A stretch of DNA of 64,000 bases from UBA952 sp044361535 (GTDB lineage: Bacteria > Bacteroidota > Bacteroidia > Flavobacteriales_D > Crocinitomicaceae). This document shows, one piece after another, positions 1 through 7,082 of the stretch; the stretch's first letter is position 1; each line of letters starts with the position of its first letter. The position numbers were made by a program, and so were the translations under genes. The stretch covers positions 1-64,000 of the forward strand of contig JBIKIQ010000014.1 in assembly GCA_044361535.1 (NCBI GenBank). Reading direction: 5' to 3'. Under the pieces are notes generated by a model, which was given only the letters and a program-made list of their open reading frames with translations, was not told the origin of the DNA and made no database searches.

Positions 1-31
1 TTTTTGAAAATAAAATATAAAAAGTAGCCAT
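1..31 (-). CDS. Start of a second GIY-YIG gene (partial, runs off left edge)
   Basis: Ten codons are visible on the minus strand, from the ATG whose complement is at 29-31. They read MATFYILFSK, the same as the start of the complete GIY-YIG gene at 137-439, because both starts lie inside the direct repeat. The remainder lies outside the window. It could be a complete further copy or a fragment; only the start can be supported here. Confidence 0.5.
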   Translation of the reverse strand, partial: MATFYILFSK

Positions 32-69
32 TTTTAATTATGGGAAATATTTAGAAAACTTAAAACAAA

Positions 70-100
70 AAACCCTCAATTCTATAAGAATCAAGGGTTT
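70..100 (-). terminator. Intrinsic terminator after GIY-YIG unit (copy A)
   Basis: An AAACCCT/AGGGTTT stem with an inner ATTCT/AGAAT pairing is followed on the minus strand by a T-rich run. It is the copy-A counterpart of the terminator behind tRNA-Leu at 478-508, and here it lies behind the complete GIY-YIG gene. Confidence 0.6.
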
Positions 101-114
101 ATTTCACATTAAAG

Positions 115-154
115 TACTCGAGGCGGGTCCCGATAGCTATCGGGATGAACCCGC
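115..154 (-). other. tRNA-Leu 3' remnant with a palindrome in the T loop
   Basis: On the minus strand this stretch reads as the T-arm 5' half (GCGGGTTC), then an inserted palindrome, then the T-stem 3' half and acceptor strand (CCCGCCTCGAGT) of the tRNA-Leu at 523-606. No D arm or anticodon arm is present, so it is not a functional tRNA. It marks the far boundary of the GIY-YIG unit and suggests that the unit's junction falls in the T loop of tRNA-Leu. The 5' part also encodes the last residues of the GIY-YIG protein. Confidence 0.7.
128..145. repeat. Perfect 18-bp palindrome (TCCCGATAGCTATCGGGA)
   Basis: The 18 bases are a perfect inverted repeat. It replaces the T-loop bases of the tRNA-Leu remnant and supplies the TAG stop codon and the last codons (SSR) of the GIY-YIG gene. 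No second copy was found elsewhere in the window by eye. Confidence 0.85.
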
Positions 155-439
155 ATTGTCAAATCGTTTGATCAAACTCAATTGTAATTCTTCAAATTGT
201 TTTAAATTTTCAATGTATTTTCTTGATTTCATTGACTTAACATAACTCTCAATTTTTCTTGACACCTCATATTCGAGATTTTCAATGATGAAGTATTTTT
301 CCCAATCATTGGCTCTCTTTGTAAATGATCGTGTATGTTTTCCAATATTATGTTCAGAAATTCTTTTTTCTAAATCTAAACAGCTTCCAATGTAATAGCG
401 ATCAATACTTTTTGAAAATAAAATATAAAAAGTAGCCAT
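137..439 (-). CDS. GIY-YIG nuclease family protein
   Basis: A 100-residue single-domain protein of the short GIY-YIG superfamily (UvrC/URI-like nuclease fold). Visible family marks are FYI at residues 4-6, YYIG at 15-18, an arginine at 26 followed by EHN at 29-31, a glutamate at 64 in the position of the metal-binding catalytic residue, and the KSRKYI segment near 71-76. Such small proteins are common in Bacteroidota, often beside tRNA genes; their substrate is not established. The start codon lies inside a direct repeat and the C-terminal NAGSSR is encoded by a duplicated tRNA-Leu T-arm plus a palindrome. The gene sits just downstream of the tRNA-Leu terminator, on the same strand. It may be a selfish or homing-type element, which is inference. 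Confidence 0.85.
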   Translation of the reverse strand: MATFYILFSKSIDRYYIGSCLDLEKRISEHNIGKHTRSFTKRANDWEKYFIIENLEYEVSRKIESYVKSMKSRKYIENLKQFEELQLSLIKRFDNAGSSR

Positions 440-535
440 TTTTAATTATGGGAAATATTTAGAAAACTTAAAACAAAAAACCCTCAATTCTATAAGAATC
501 AAGGGTTTATTTCACATTAAAGTACTCGAGGCGGG
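409..535. repeat. Direct repeat copy B (127 bp, perfect)
   Basis: Identical to bases 1-127. This copy joins the acceptor end of the intact tRNA-Leu (523-606), its terminator and the first ten codons of the complete GIY-YIG gene. Together with copy A it defines a 408-bp unit containing one GIY-YIG gene. Confidence 0.95.
478..508 (-). terminator. Intrinsic terminator of the tRNA-Gly/tRNA-Leu transcript
   Basis: AAACCCT and AGGGTTT pair around an inner ATTCT/AGAAT stem, and on the minus strand the hairpin is followed by GTTTTTTGTTTT. It begins 14 bases beyond the 3' end of tRNA-Leu. Confidence 0.75.
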
Positions 536-606
536 ACTTGAACCCGCACGGGCTAACGCCCACAGGATTTTAAGTCCGGCGTGTCTACCAATTCCACCAC
601 TCGAGC
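523..606 (-). tRNA. tRNA-Leu (anticodon TAA)
   Basis: The 84-nt sequence folds as a class II tRNA: acceptor GCTCGAG with CTCGAGT (one G-U pair at the end), the D arm, an anticodon loop reading CT-TAA-AA, a long variable arm, and a TTCAAGT T loop on a GCGGG/CCCGC stem. CCA is not encoded. It follows tRNA-Gly by a few bases in the same transcript. Its 3' end is part of the 127-bp direct repeat. Confidence 0.95.
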
Positions 607-611
607 AATCC

Positions 612-687
<76 letters not shown>

Positions 688-743
688 AATTTATTTCAAA
701 CAATAAGATTTCGCTTAAACCTTATTTCCTTTCAATCGGGGCA

Positions 744-772
744 CAAATATAGTAAAAAAACTTTCGTTCAAA
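744..772 (-). promoter_or_regulatory. Promoter of the tRNA-Gly/tRNA-Leu transcript
   Basis: On the minus strand a perfect Bacteroidota -7 box, TATATTTG (744-751), is preceded after 17 bases by TTTG (769-772), matching the TTTG...TAnnTTTG consensus. The box lies 56 bases before the tRNA-Gly 5' end. The same TATATTTG box precedes tRNA-His. Confidence 0.65.
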
Positions 773-787
773 AAAAAATCCTCCAAT

Positions 788-1438
788 TTATTGCATAAAA
801 ACATACATTAAAACATTCGCACCCATTTTTAATGCTTGCTGACGTTTTTCTGGCGGGTCATTGTGGACAGAAGAATCCTCCCAACCGTCCCCTAAATCAG
901 TTTCATAAGTATATAAGCATAAAATCCTTCCTTTATCTAAAATTGCGAAGGCTTGAGCTCTCTTACCATCATGCTCGTGAATTTTTGGTAACCCTTCAAA
1001 ATTATTTTTTTGATGAAAAATCGCATGATCAGGCGGTAATTCTATTAATTCCTTATCAGGGAATACTTTTTTAATTTCTGTTCGAATGTATTGATCCATT
1101 CCGTAGTTATCATCAATGTGTAGAAAACCACCTGATTGCATATACAATCGTAAGTTCTCAGCTTCTGTTTTATTAAAAACAACGTTTCCGTGTCCTGTCA
1201 TGTGAACAAAAGGATACATAAAGATATCTTTGCTTCCGGCCTCAACAAATGGTACATCTTTGGAAATATTCGTTCCAAAAGTCTGATTACAATAAGCTAT
1301 TAAATTTGGCAATGAAGTTGGATTGGCATAGTAATCTCCTCCCCCATTATACTTCAGAACTGCCAATTTGTATGTACCTTGTTGTGCGTATGAAAGAAAT
1401 ATAGCAAGGAAGATTAAAAACGTAAATATGAAACGCAT
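788..1438 (-). CDS. DUF4159 domain-containing exported protein
   Basis: About 216 residues: a signal peptide (MRFIFTFLIFLAIFLSYAQ, Gln-type cleavage typical of Bacteroidota) and then one DUF4159 domain, recognisable by YNGGGDYYANP near the start, MTGHGNVVF, the GGFLHIDDNYG segment and a C-terminal ETDLGDGWED. The fold is related to glutamine-amidotransferase-like domains, but no enzymatic role is established. The ATG at 1438 puts the hydrophobic segment at the N-terminus; an in-frame ATG at 1471 and a TTG at 1495 would add positively charged residues. The gene follows the M13 peptidase gene on the same strand and could be co-transcribed with it. A role in the cell envelope is inference. Confidence 0.85.
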   Translation of the reverse strand: MRFIFTFLIFLAIFLSYAQQGTYKLAVLKYNGGGDYYANPTSLPNLIAYCNQTFGTNISKDVPFVEAGSKDIFMYPFVHMTGHGNVVFNKTEAENLRLYMQSGGFLHIDDNYGMDQYIRTEIKKVFPDKELIELPPDHAIFHQKNNFEGLPKIHEHDGKRAQAFAILDKGRILCLYTYETDLGDGWEDSSVHNDPPEKRQQALKMGANVLMYVFMQ

Positions 1439-1507
1439 TTTTAAAACCCTTCTAATTCCGTTCAATTTCATTTCAGTTTTCTTATAATTATTCAAGCTGT
1501 AATTATC

Positions 1508-3520
1508 TTACCAAATTTTAGCAACTTTCATTTTTGAATTTCTCATTTTATCTCCCTCCTTAACAGAAAAAGCTTCAAAAAACTCTGGACAGTTCATAAG
1601 TGGCCCATTTACGCGATACATACCCGGTGAATGTGAATCATTTGCAATTCGGTTCTTCATCTCTGCATCGGTGTACTTAATTTTCCATAGCTGAGCATAC
1701 GCAATAAAAAAACGTTGCTCTGGCGTATACCCTTCTCTTTTCTCACCGGATTTACATTCATTCGTTAATTTATATGCATATAACGCCATAGTTAAACCGC
1801 CTAAATCAGCAATATTCTCGCCCATTGTCAATTCCGGATTTACACAATGACCTTCTAAAGGACAAAAACCAGAATACGTTTCACCCAAGGTTTTTGTTTT
1901 TTCCTCAAATAATTTACGATCTTCGTCTGACCACCAATTTTTAAAGGAACCGTCAGCAGCAAATTTTGAACCCATATCGTCAAACCCATGTGTAAATTCG
2001 TGTCCGATTACCATTCCAATTCTACCATAATTAACCGCATCTTCTGCATTTTCATCAAAGAAAGGCGCTTGCATAATTCCAGCAGGAAAAGCGATTTCAT
2101 TTAATAGAGGGTGATAATAGGCATTTACCATGTGCGCCGGCATTCCCCATTTACTCTTATCAATAGGTTTATTCAATTGTTCTAGATTTTTACGCGTAGA
2201 AAAACGATTCATTTCACGAACATTTGCAACATAATCCTCTTTTGAAAAATTCAAAGAAGAATAATCTTCCCATTTTTCTGGAAATCCTAATTTTCGACCA
2301 ATTGAATTTAACTTTATCAAGGCTTCTTTTTTTGTTTGATGAGACATCCAATCCAAATTTGAAATGCGCTCTTTAAATACAATTAATAAATTATCAACCA
2401 TTTCATTAACTCGTTCTTGCGCGTTTTTAGAAAAATGTTTTTCAACAAATGCCTTTCCTAATAATTCACCTACTTCCATTCGTGTAAGTTCATCGATGCA
2501 TGACTCTTGTAATGGTTTACGTTCTTTCTTTCCGGATAATGTACGACCATAAAAATCGAAACGCAACTCAACAAACTCCTCTCCAAGATGCCCCATGTAA
2601 CTATTCATCACACTCCATCGCAAATAATTCTTCCAAGCTTCGACTTCTTGATTTGTACATATTGTTGCAACTGTTTCTACAAATTTTGGCGTGCCAATAA
2701 CAATAGAATCAACAAGGTTCAACCCCATTTTTTGGTAATATGTATTAAAATCAAATTTCCCAAAAAGATATTCTACATCTTTCATTCCTTTCATGTTATA
2801 GGTCGTTTCAGGAACACGCATTTCAGCTGGAGTAAGCATGGATTTAGCAAGAATTGTCTCAAAATCTACTACCATTTTTGCCGCTTTTTGAGCTTCAGCA
2901 TCGCTAAACCCAAATTTCACGAAGGACTTCTGAATATAAACTATATAGGCATCTAAAATTGACTTTTTATTTTCTTTTAGGTAATATTCGCAATTAGGCA
3001 ACCCAATACCACCTTGACTAAGATAAACAACATTTCTGTCAATGTTTTTCAAATCCTGGTCGACACCAAGATTAAAAAGTGTTCCTAAACCATCTAAATG
3101 AAGTTTTGCAATAAGCGCTGGTAAATCCTCGTTAGTTCTAATTGAATTAATAATTGCAAAATCAGATTTAATTGATTCAAAACCTGCTTTGTTTCGATTA
3201 GCCATATCTGTGTACGACAAATAGTAATCTCCAAGTAATTGATTTTGAGATCCTTTATTTCCAGTATTTTTGGCTGCTAACTCCAAAATTTGGGTTAACT
3301 TTTTCTTATTGTTTTGCTCTAATTCATTAAAACTTCCCCAACGTGATTCAGAAGCTGGAATTTTGCTCTTTGCAATCCATTTCCCATTAGAAAAAAGAAA
3401 AAAATCTTGTGTCGGTTTTACTTTTGAATCAATAAATGCCTTGTCAATAGTTGAAAGTGGCTTTTGAGCAACTAATGAATTAACAAGACATGCAAATGAT
3501 AAAATAAAAATCTTTTTCAT
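1508..3520 (-). CDS. M13 family metallopeptidase (neprilysin/PepO-like)
   Basis: A 670-residue zinc endopeptidase. It has an N-terminal signal peptide, the long helical N-terminal peptidase M13 domain, the catalytic HEFTH zinc motif at residues 507-511, the ENIAD motif with the third zinc ligand (Glu568) at 568-572, and the CxxW-like end KVAKIW typical of bacterial M13 enzymes. Length is normal for the family. Family members cleave short peptides in the periplasm or at the cell surface. The ATG start is directly followed by the signal sequence. It ends 12 bases before the furthest upstream possible start of the DUF4159 gene and begins 5 bases after the ElaA-type gene, so the three may form one operon. 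Confidence 0.95.
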   Translation of the reverse strand: MKKIFILSFACLVNSLVAQKPLSTIDKAFIDSKVKPTQDFFLFSNGKWIAKSKIPASESRWGSFNELEQNNKKKLTQILELAAKNTGNKGSQNQLLGDYYLSYTDMANRNKAGFESIKSDFAIINSIRTNEDLPALIAKLHLDGLGTLFNLGVDQDLKNIDRNVVYLSQGGIGLPNCEYYLKENKKSILDAYIVYIQKSFVKFGFSDAEAQKAAKMVVDFETILAKSMLTPAEMRVPETTYNMKGMKDVEYLFGKFDFNTYYQKMGLNLVDSIVIGTPKFVETVATICTNQEVEAWKNYLRWSVMNSYMGHLGEEFVELRFDFYGRTLSGKKERKPLQESCIDELTRMEVGELLGKAFVEKHFSKNAQERVNEMVDNLLIVFKERISNLDWMSHQTKKEALIKLNSIGRKLGFPEKWEDYSSLNFSKEDYVANVREMNRFSTRKNLEQLNKPIDKSKWGMPAHMVNAYYHPLLNEIAFPAGIMQAPFFDENAEDAVNYGRIGMVIGHEFTHGFDDMGSKFAADGSFKNWWSDEDRKLFEEKTKTLGETYSGFCPLEGHCVNPELTMGENIADLGGLTMALYAYKLTNECKSGEKREGYTPEQRFFIAYAQLWKIKYTDAEMKNRIANDSHSPGMYRVNGPLMNCPEFFEAFSVKEGDKMRNSKMKVAKIW

Positions 3521-3525
3521 ACAAA

Positions 3526-3984
3526 TTATTTTGGTGTGTATAACATTTCAACGTGAGGAATCCCATCCTCAAGATATTCCTTTCCAGTAGAGAAAAATTC
3601 ATGTTTATTGTAATATTCTTCCAAATGTTTTTGGGCAGAAATTCGTATGGCACAATTACCAAATTCCTCCTGGCAAAACTTAAAACATTCATCCATAAGT
3701 TTATGACCAATCCCTTTTCCTCTAACGTCCTCGTTAATAACTACACGGCCAATTGATACTTCTGGATACGAGATTCCAGCAGGTAAAATTCTTGCTGTAG
3801 CAATGATGTTTCCAAAACCATTTCTACAAATAACATGATAACTTTTTTTGTCTTTTCCGTCTAATTCAAGGTAGGCACAGTTTTGTTCAACCACAAATGC
3901 CTTCATGCGAATTTCAATCATATCATGAAACTCATTCAAACTTAACTCACTAAAATATTTGAACTGCCAATTTAAATCCATCAT
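3526..3984 (-). CDS. elaA: ElaA-type GNAT N-acetyltransferase
   Basis: A 152-residue single GNAT domain protein. The ElaA hallmarks are the RMKAFVVEQNCAYLELDGKD segment near residues 28-47 and the acetyl-CoA-binding loop with VRGKGIG near residue 88. The family is widespread; its acceptor substrate in bacteria is not known. Two adjacent ATG codons open the frame. The stop lies 5 bases before the M13 peptidase start, which suggests co-transcription. The upstream 119-bp interval also carries the divergent promoter of tRNA-His. Confidence 0.88.
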   Translation of the reverse strand: MMDLNWQFKYFSELSLNEFHDMIEIRMKAFVVEQNCAYLELDGKDKKSYHVICRNGFGNIIATARILPAGISYPEVSIGRVVINEDVRGKGIGHKLMDECFKFCQEEFGNCAIRISAQKHLEEYYNKHEFFSTGKEYLEDGIPHVEMLYTPK

Positions 3985-4082
3985 TTTTATTTTTAGATAA
4001 CGAATTTACTAAAAAATGAACCTCTTAAGTCAAAAAAGAAAATTCTATTTAAACAAAGTGCGAAAAATAAAAAGAAATCTGC

Positions 4083-4090
4083 TATATTTG
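4083..4090 (+). promoter_or_regulatory. -7 promoter box of tRNA-His
   Basis: TATATTTG followed by CACCC is a perfect match to the Bacteroidota TAnnTTTG box and lies 13 bases before the tRNA 5' end. No clear TTG -33 element is visible at the usual distance. Confidence 0.55.
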
Positions 4091-4103
4091 CACCCGAATA
4101 AAC

Positions 4104-4178
4104 GGAGGTTGTAGCTCAGCTGGTTAGAGCGCCGGATTGTGGTTCCGGAGGTCGCGGGTTCGAACCCCGTCTTCCTCC
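4104..4178 (+). tRNA. tRNA-His (anticodon GTG)
   Basis: The anticodon loop reads TT-GTG-GT on a CCGGA/TCCGG stem, the T arm is GCGGG-TTCGAAC-CCCGT, and an extra 5' G (G-1) is opposed by C73, the identity feature of bacterial tRNA-His. With T8 aligned, the acceptor stem GAGGTTG/CTTCCTC contains two adjacent T-T mismatches at 5-68 and 6-67. CCA is not encoded. Confidence 0.92.
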
Positions 4179-4184
4179 CTCAAA

Positions 4185-4216
4185 AAAAGCTGTCTGAGAA
4201 GGCAGCTTTTCTTTTT
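4185..4216. terminator. Bidirectional intrinsic terminator
   Basis: AAAAGCTGTC and GGCAGCTTTT pair around a TGAGAA loop. A T run follows on the plus strand, and a run of seven A precedes the stem, giving a T run on the minus strand. It can end both tRNA-His and the convergent gene ending at 4230. Confidence 0.8.
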
Positions 4217-4229
4217 ATATCAGATTCGT

Positions 4230-4610
4230 TTAACTTTTAACAGAGTATCTGTACAATAAGATTGTTTGAGAAATTAACATCCAAGCAAAAGGGATCAATT
4301 GAAACAATACAGCTTCGCTTGCCATTTTTCCCCAAGAATATACCTCATAGGCACAAATTGATAGCATGAACAATAACTGCATAACGGTAAGTATCATGAA
4401 CTGAAGGACAAAAGATTCCTTTTTACCTCCAATTGCTGGAATAATTATCGAAAGGGAAAAAATCAAAATAAAAATAGAACTTACAAGAATAAAGTTAAAT
4501 TGACTCGTTTCGAATGAAACTACATGTAATTGTTGAAGTCCAAAAATCAAAAGAATTAGACAACCATTTATACCTAAGAATTTCAAGCTAAAATTAATTT
4601 TATTCTTCAT
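4230..4610 (-). CDS. Small membrane protein of the AtpZ-linked type (DUF6168-like)
   Basis: 126 residues with four predicted transmembrane segments (around 9-27, 37-59, 69-88 and 100-121) and few polar residues. It overlaps the end of the AtpZ/AtpI gene by 11 bases. In many Flavobacteriales a protein of this size and topology sits between AtpZ and ATP synthase subunit a; the assignment rests on this context plus composition and not on a diagnostic motif. Here no atpB follows: a terminator and tRNA-His on the other strand come next. Confidence 0.65.
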   Translation of the reverse strand: MKNKINFSLKFLGINGCLILLIFGLQQLHVVSFETSQFNFILVSSIFILIFSLSIIIPAIGGKKESFVLQFMILTVMQLLFMLSICAYEVYSWGKMASEAVLFQLIPFAWMLISQTILLYRYSVKS

Positions 4611-4839
4611 TCTGACCCATTTTAATAACTTCTTTGATCACTAAATACAAAGAAGCACAGACACCAAAAAGAGATAATGAAATAGTCCACCACGGAGTAA
4701 TTGTTTTAAATCTCTCATCAAGAAAAATTCCAAACCAGGTAAAAAAGGCAATTATCACCCCCATTTGAATTCCCAGCGTAGAAAATCGGATAAATGGGGA
4801 AGCCTTTTTCTTTTTTGATTCTTGCTCTTGTGAATTCAT
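4600..4839 (-). CDS. AtpZ/AtpI family protein
   Basis: 79 residues: a charged N-terminus (SKKKKASPFIRFSTLG) followed by two transmembrane helices separated by a short loop, the usual plan of the AtpZ/AtpI family that assists assembly or magnesium supply of F-type ATP synthase. The upstream frame can be read from a TTG at 4842, but the ATG at 4839 is the better start. It follows the dioxygenase gene directly and overlaps the next membrane protein gene, so the three are probably one transcript. The ATP synthase genes themselves are not in the window. Confidence 0.8.
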   Translation of the reverse strand: MNSQEQESKKKKASPFIRFSTLGIQMGVIIAFFTWFGIFLDERFKTITPWWTISLSLFGVCASLYLVIKEVIKMGQNEE

Positions 4840-4842
4840 CAA

Positions 4843-5367
4843 TTACATAAAACGTTCATCGGCTTCCATGACGTGACCGCATGACTTACAAGTACGATAA
4901 TCTATTGAGGAATAAAATTCTTTGAATCTGGGAAGAAAATCATTTTCTATATTGGTTAATTTAAAGCGATATGAATGTAAAGGATGATTACAATTTTCGC
5001 AAAACCACATAAGTCCATCCTCCAAATCTGTTCCTTTTCTTACCCTTTCAATTACCAATCCAACCGTATTTGGTCCACGCATAGGTGAGTGAGGAACGTT
5101 ACCTGGAAGCAAGAACATATCTCCCTGTTTGATATGAATATCTTTTGCTTTTCCATCTTCCTGAATACGAACGGTTATATCTCCTTCCAATTGATAAAAC
5201 AATTCTTCACTTTCATTGTAGTGATAATCCTTTCGTGAATTAGGACCTCCAACAACCATAACAATAAAATCTCCAGCTTCTTTGTAGAGATTTTTATTCC
5301 CAACAGGTGGTTTTAGAATATCACGATTTTCATCGATCCATTTTTGAAGATTGAAAGGTGCTATCAT
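4843..5367 (-). CDS. nbaC: 3-hydroxyanthranilate 3,4-dioxygenase
   Basis: A 174-residue cupin that opens the ring of 3-hydroxyanthranilate in the kynurenine pathway, leading to quinolinate and NAD. The catalytic iron ligands are visible as His49, Glu55 and His93, and the second, rubredoxin-like iron site of the bacterial enzymes as Cys123/Cys126 (CENC) and Cys160/Cys163 (CKSC). Length and domain order match the bacterial enzyme. The other kynurenine genes are not in the window. The stop codon abuts the AtpZ gene, so the two unrelated functions appear to share a transcript. Confidence 0.95.
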   Translation of the reverse strand: MIAPFNLQKWIDENRDILKPPVGNKNLYKEAGDFIVMVVGGPNSRKDYHYNESEELFYQLEGDITVRIQEDGKAKDIHIKQGDMFLLPGNVPHSPMRGPNTVGLVIERVRKGTDLEDGLMWFCENCNHPLHSYRFKLTNIENDFLPRFKEFYSSIDYRTCKSCGHVMEADERFM

Positions 5368-5442
5368 ACAAGTGATTTATAATTCAAAATAAAGGTATAA
5401 AATGTTTGCTTTTTGAAGTTTATACATTTTGACATAATCCTT

Positions 5443-7065
5443 TTAGGTATATTCCTTAAAGATTTTATTTAGCCACCTCATCATTAAAAACATGAGTGCA
5501 GAGGCGAGGGTTAGAAATAAAGCATTGACCCAAAAGAAATTAGATTTATCAACGTATCCATCCCACATACTACTCAAAACACCAGATAATTTATTTCCAA
5601 TTGAGGTAGCTAAAAACCAACCTCCCATCATTAATGCTGTAATTCTTGGCGGGCTTAATTTACTTACAAGCGACAATCCCATTGGACTTAGGAAAAGTTC
5701 ACCAACGGTAATAACTGCATAAGATGAAATAAACCACCAAGCACTTGCCTTAAAAGTTCCATTTTCAGTAGCTTGAACAGCCCAAACCATTACAATACAT
5801 GACAAAGCTGAAATAAATAAACCTATCGCAATTTTAGCAGGAGTTGATGGCTCTTTTCCTCTATTTCTAAGAAAAGCAAAAAATGCCAAAACTAATGGAG
5901 TTAGTACAATTACCCAAAATGGATTTACAGACTGAAAAAGATTGGTGTTGAACAAATATAAATTATCTCCTTCCTTGGGAAGATCTTCCTTAGGCATATT
6001 TTTGAAATAAGAAGGATAATTAAGTTCTTTTAATTTCTTGTCTTTTACTCTAAACTGATTATCCATTACTACTACGCTATCTTTTGCGTATGTTAACGTA
6101 TCAACTAATTTGATAGAACTCATGGATGATACCATAGCAGTAGGTATTTCTCGATCTGTGTAACGATCAGCCCATGTATTTAATGTTGAGCCATTTTGTT
6201 TGAATACTGCCCAAAAAGCAATAACTACCGAAAAAATTGCCAACATGGCTGCCATAGGTTTTTTTTCCTTTTCAGGTGAACGGTAATATAAATTGCCATA
6301 AAAGAAAATAACAGGAATACATCCAAATAGAAATGCATCGGTGCTGTGAGAGCCAACGAGTGGAGTTGGAAGGAAATAACCAATTAAACCAAAACCAACT
6401 GCAGGAAACAATACTAACCCAAAAATCTTCAAAAGTGAGAGGTCATTTGGCGACGTTGGTTTTATTACATCAACATGCTTTATGTGTTTTGTGGACAACC
6501 AAAAAATAAATAACCCAACAAACATCCCTACTCCAGCAGCTAAAAATGCAGCTCCCCACCCCAACATATTGTATAAGGCCGCTCCAAAAAAATTACATAC
6601 AAAAGCTCCAATATTAATTCCCATGTAGAAAATATTGTACCCCTCATCCTTGTGCTGCTTATATTCTTCGTTGTTGTAAAGATTTCCTAGCAGTGAAGAA
6701 ATATTTGGCTTAAAAAATCCATTCCCTAAAATCACTAAGAACATGGCAACATAAAGAACGGTCATGTTATGTACGGCCATCAAACAATAGCCAGCACCCA
6801 TCATAATTCCTCCAATATTAATAGAAAGCCTATACCCCAAAACACGATCTGCAAGCAATCCTCCGACAAATGGAGTTAAAAAGACAAATGCAATGAAGGT
6901 TCCATATAAATCAGAAGCTTCAGCTTCGGTCATCCCAAATCCATCAACGGCATCCTTCAGATATAAGGTGAATATTCCAATCATTAGGTAATACCCAAAT
7001 CTCTCCCACATTTCAGAAAGAAATAGAAAAGGTAATGCCTTAGGATGCTTTTTGAAATTGAACAT
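5443..7065 (-). CDS. POT family proton-dependent peptide transporter (first of two)
   Basis: A 540-residue inner-membrane transporter of the PTR2/POT branch of the major facilitator superfamily, importing di- and tripeptides with protons. The signature EMWERFGYYLMIGIF is at residues 18-32, and the GGLLADRVLGYR loop follows the second helix. A hydrophilic segment of roughly 60 residues (around 315-375, rich in Lys and Asp) lies between two late helices, longer than in its neighbour. It starts 17 bases after the second transporter gene, so both are probably one transcript. The pair is paralogous but clearly diverged. Confidence 0.93.
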   Translation of the reverse strand: MFNFKKHPKALPFLFLSEMWERFGYYLMIGIFTLYLKDAVDGFGMTEAEASDLYGTFIAFVFLTPFVGGLLADRVLGYRLSINIGGIMMGAGYCLMAVHNMTVLYVAMFLVILGNGFFKPNISSLLGNLYNNEEYKQHKDEGYNIFYMGINIGAFVCNFFGAALYNMLGWGAAFLAAGVGMFVGLFIFWLSTKHIKHVDVIKPTSPNDLSLLKIFGLVLFPAVGFGLIGYFLPTPLVGSHSTDAFLFGCIPVIFFYGNLYYRSPEKEKKPMAAMLAIFSVVIAFWAVFKQNGSTLNTWADRYTDREIPTAMVSSMSSIKLVDTLTYAKDSVVVMDNQFRVKDKKLKELNYPSYFKNMPKEDLPKEGDNLYLFNTNLFQSVNPFWVIVLTPLVLAFFAFLRNRGKEPSTPAKIAIGLFISALSCIVMVWAVQATENGTFKASAWWFISSYAVITVGELFLSPMGLSLVSKLSPPRITALMMGGWFLATSIGNKLSGVLSSMWDGYVDKSNFFWVNALFLTLASALMFLMMRWLNKIFKEYT

Positions 7066-7082
7066 GAAATTGGTTTTAGAAA

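Larger units (their letters stand above)
1..127. repeat. Direct repeat copy A (127 bp, perfect)
   Basis: Bases 1-127 are identical to 409-535, an offset of 408 bp. The repeat holds, on the minus strand, the last bases of a tRNA-Leu acceptor arm, an intrinsic terminator and the first ten codons of a GIY-YIG gene. It begins at the window edge, so the true repeat may be longer to the left. Identity stops exactly where copy A enters an 18-bp palindrome and copy B continues into the intact tRNA-Leu. Confidence 0.95.

Noticed and set aside
832..1074. Plus-strand open frame opposite the DUF4159 gene
   Set aside because: It overlaps a recognisable gene on the other strand and resembles no family.
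2364..2956. Several plus-strand open frames opposite the M13 peptidase gene
   Set aside because: The minus-strand frame has all catalytic motifs; the others are shadows.
5399..5430. AAAATGT/ACATTTT inverted repeat after the first POT gene
   Set aside because: The stem has almost no GC pairs and a 18-base loop, too weak to call a terminator.
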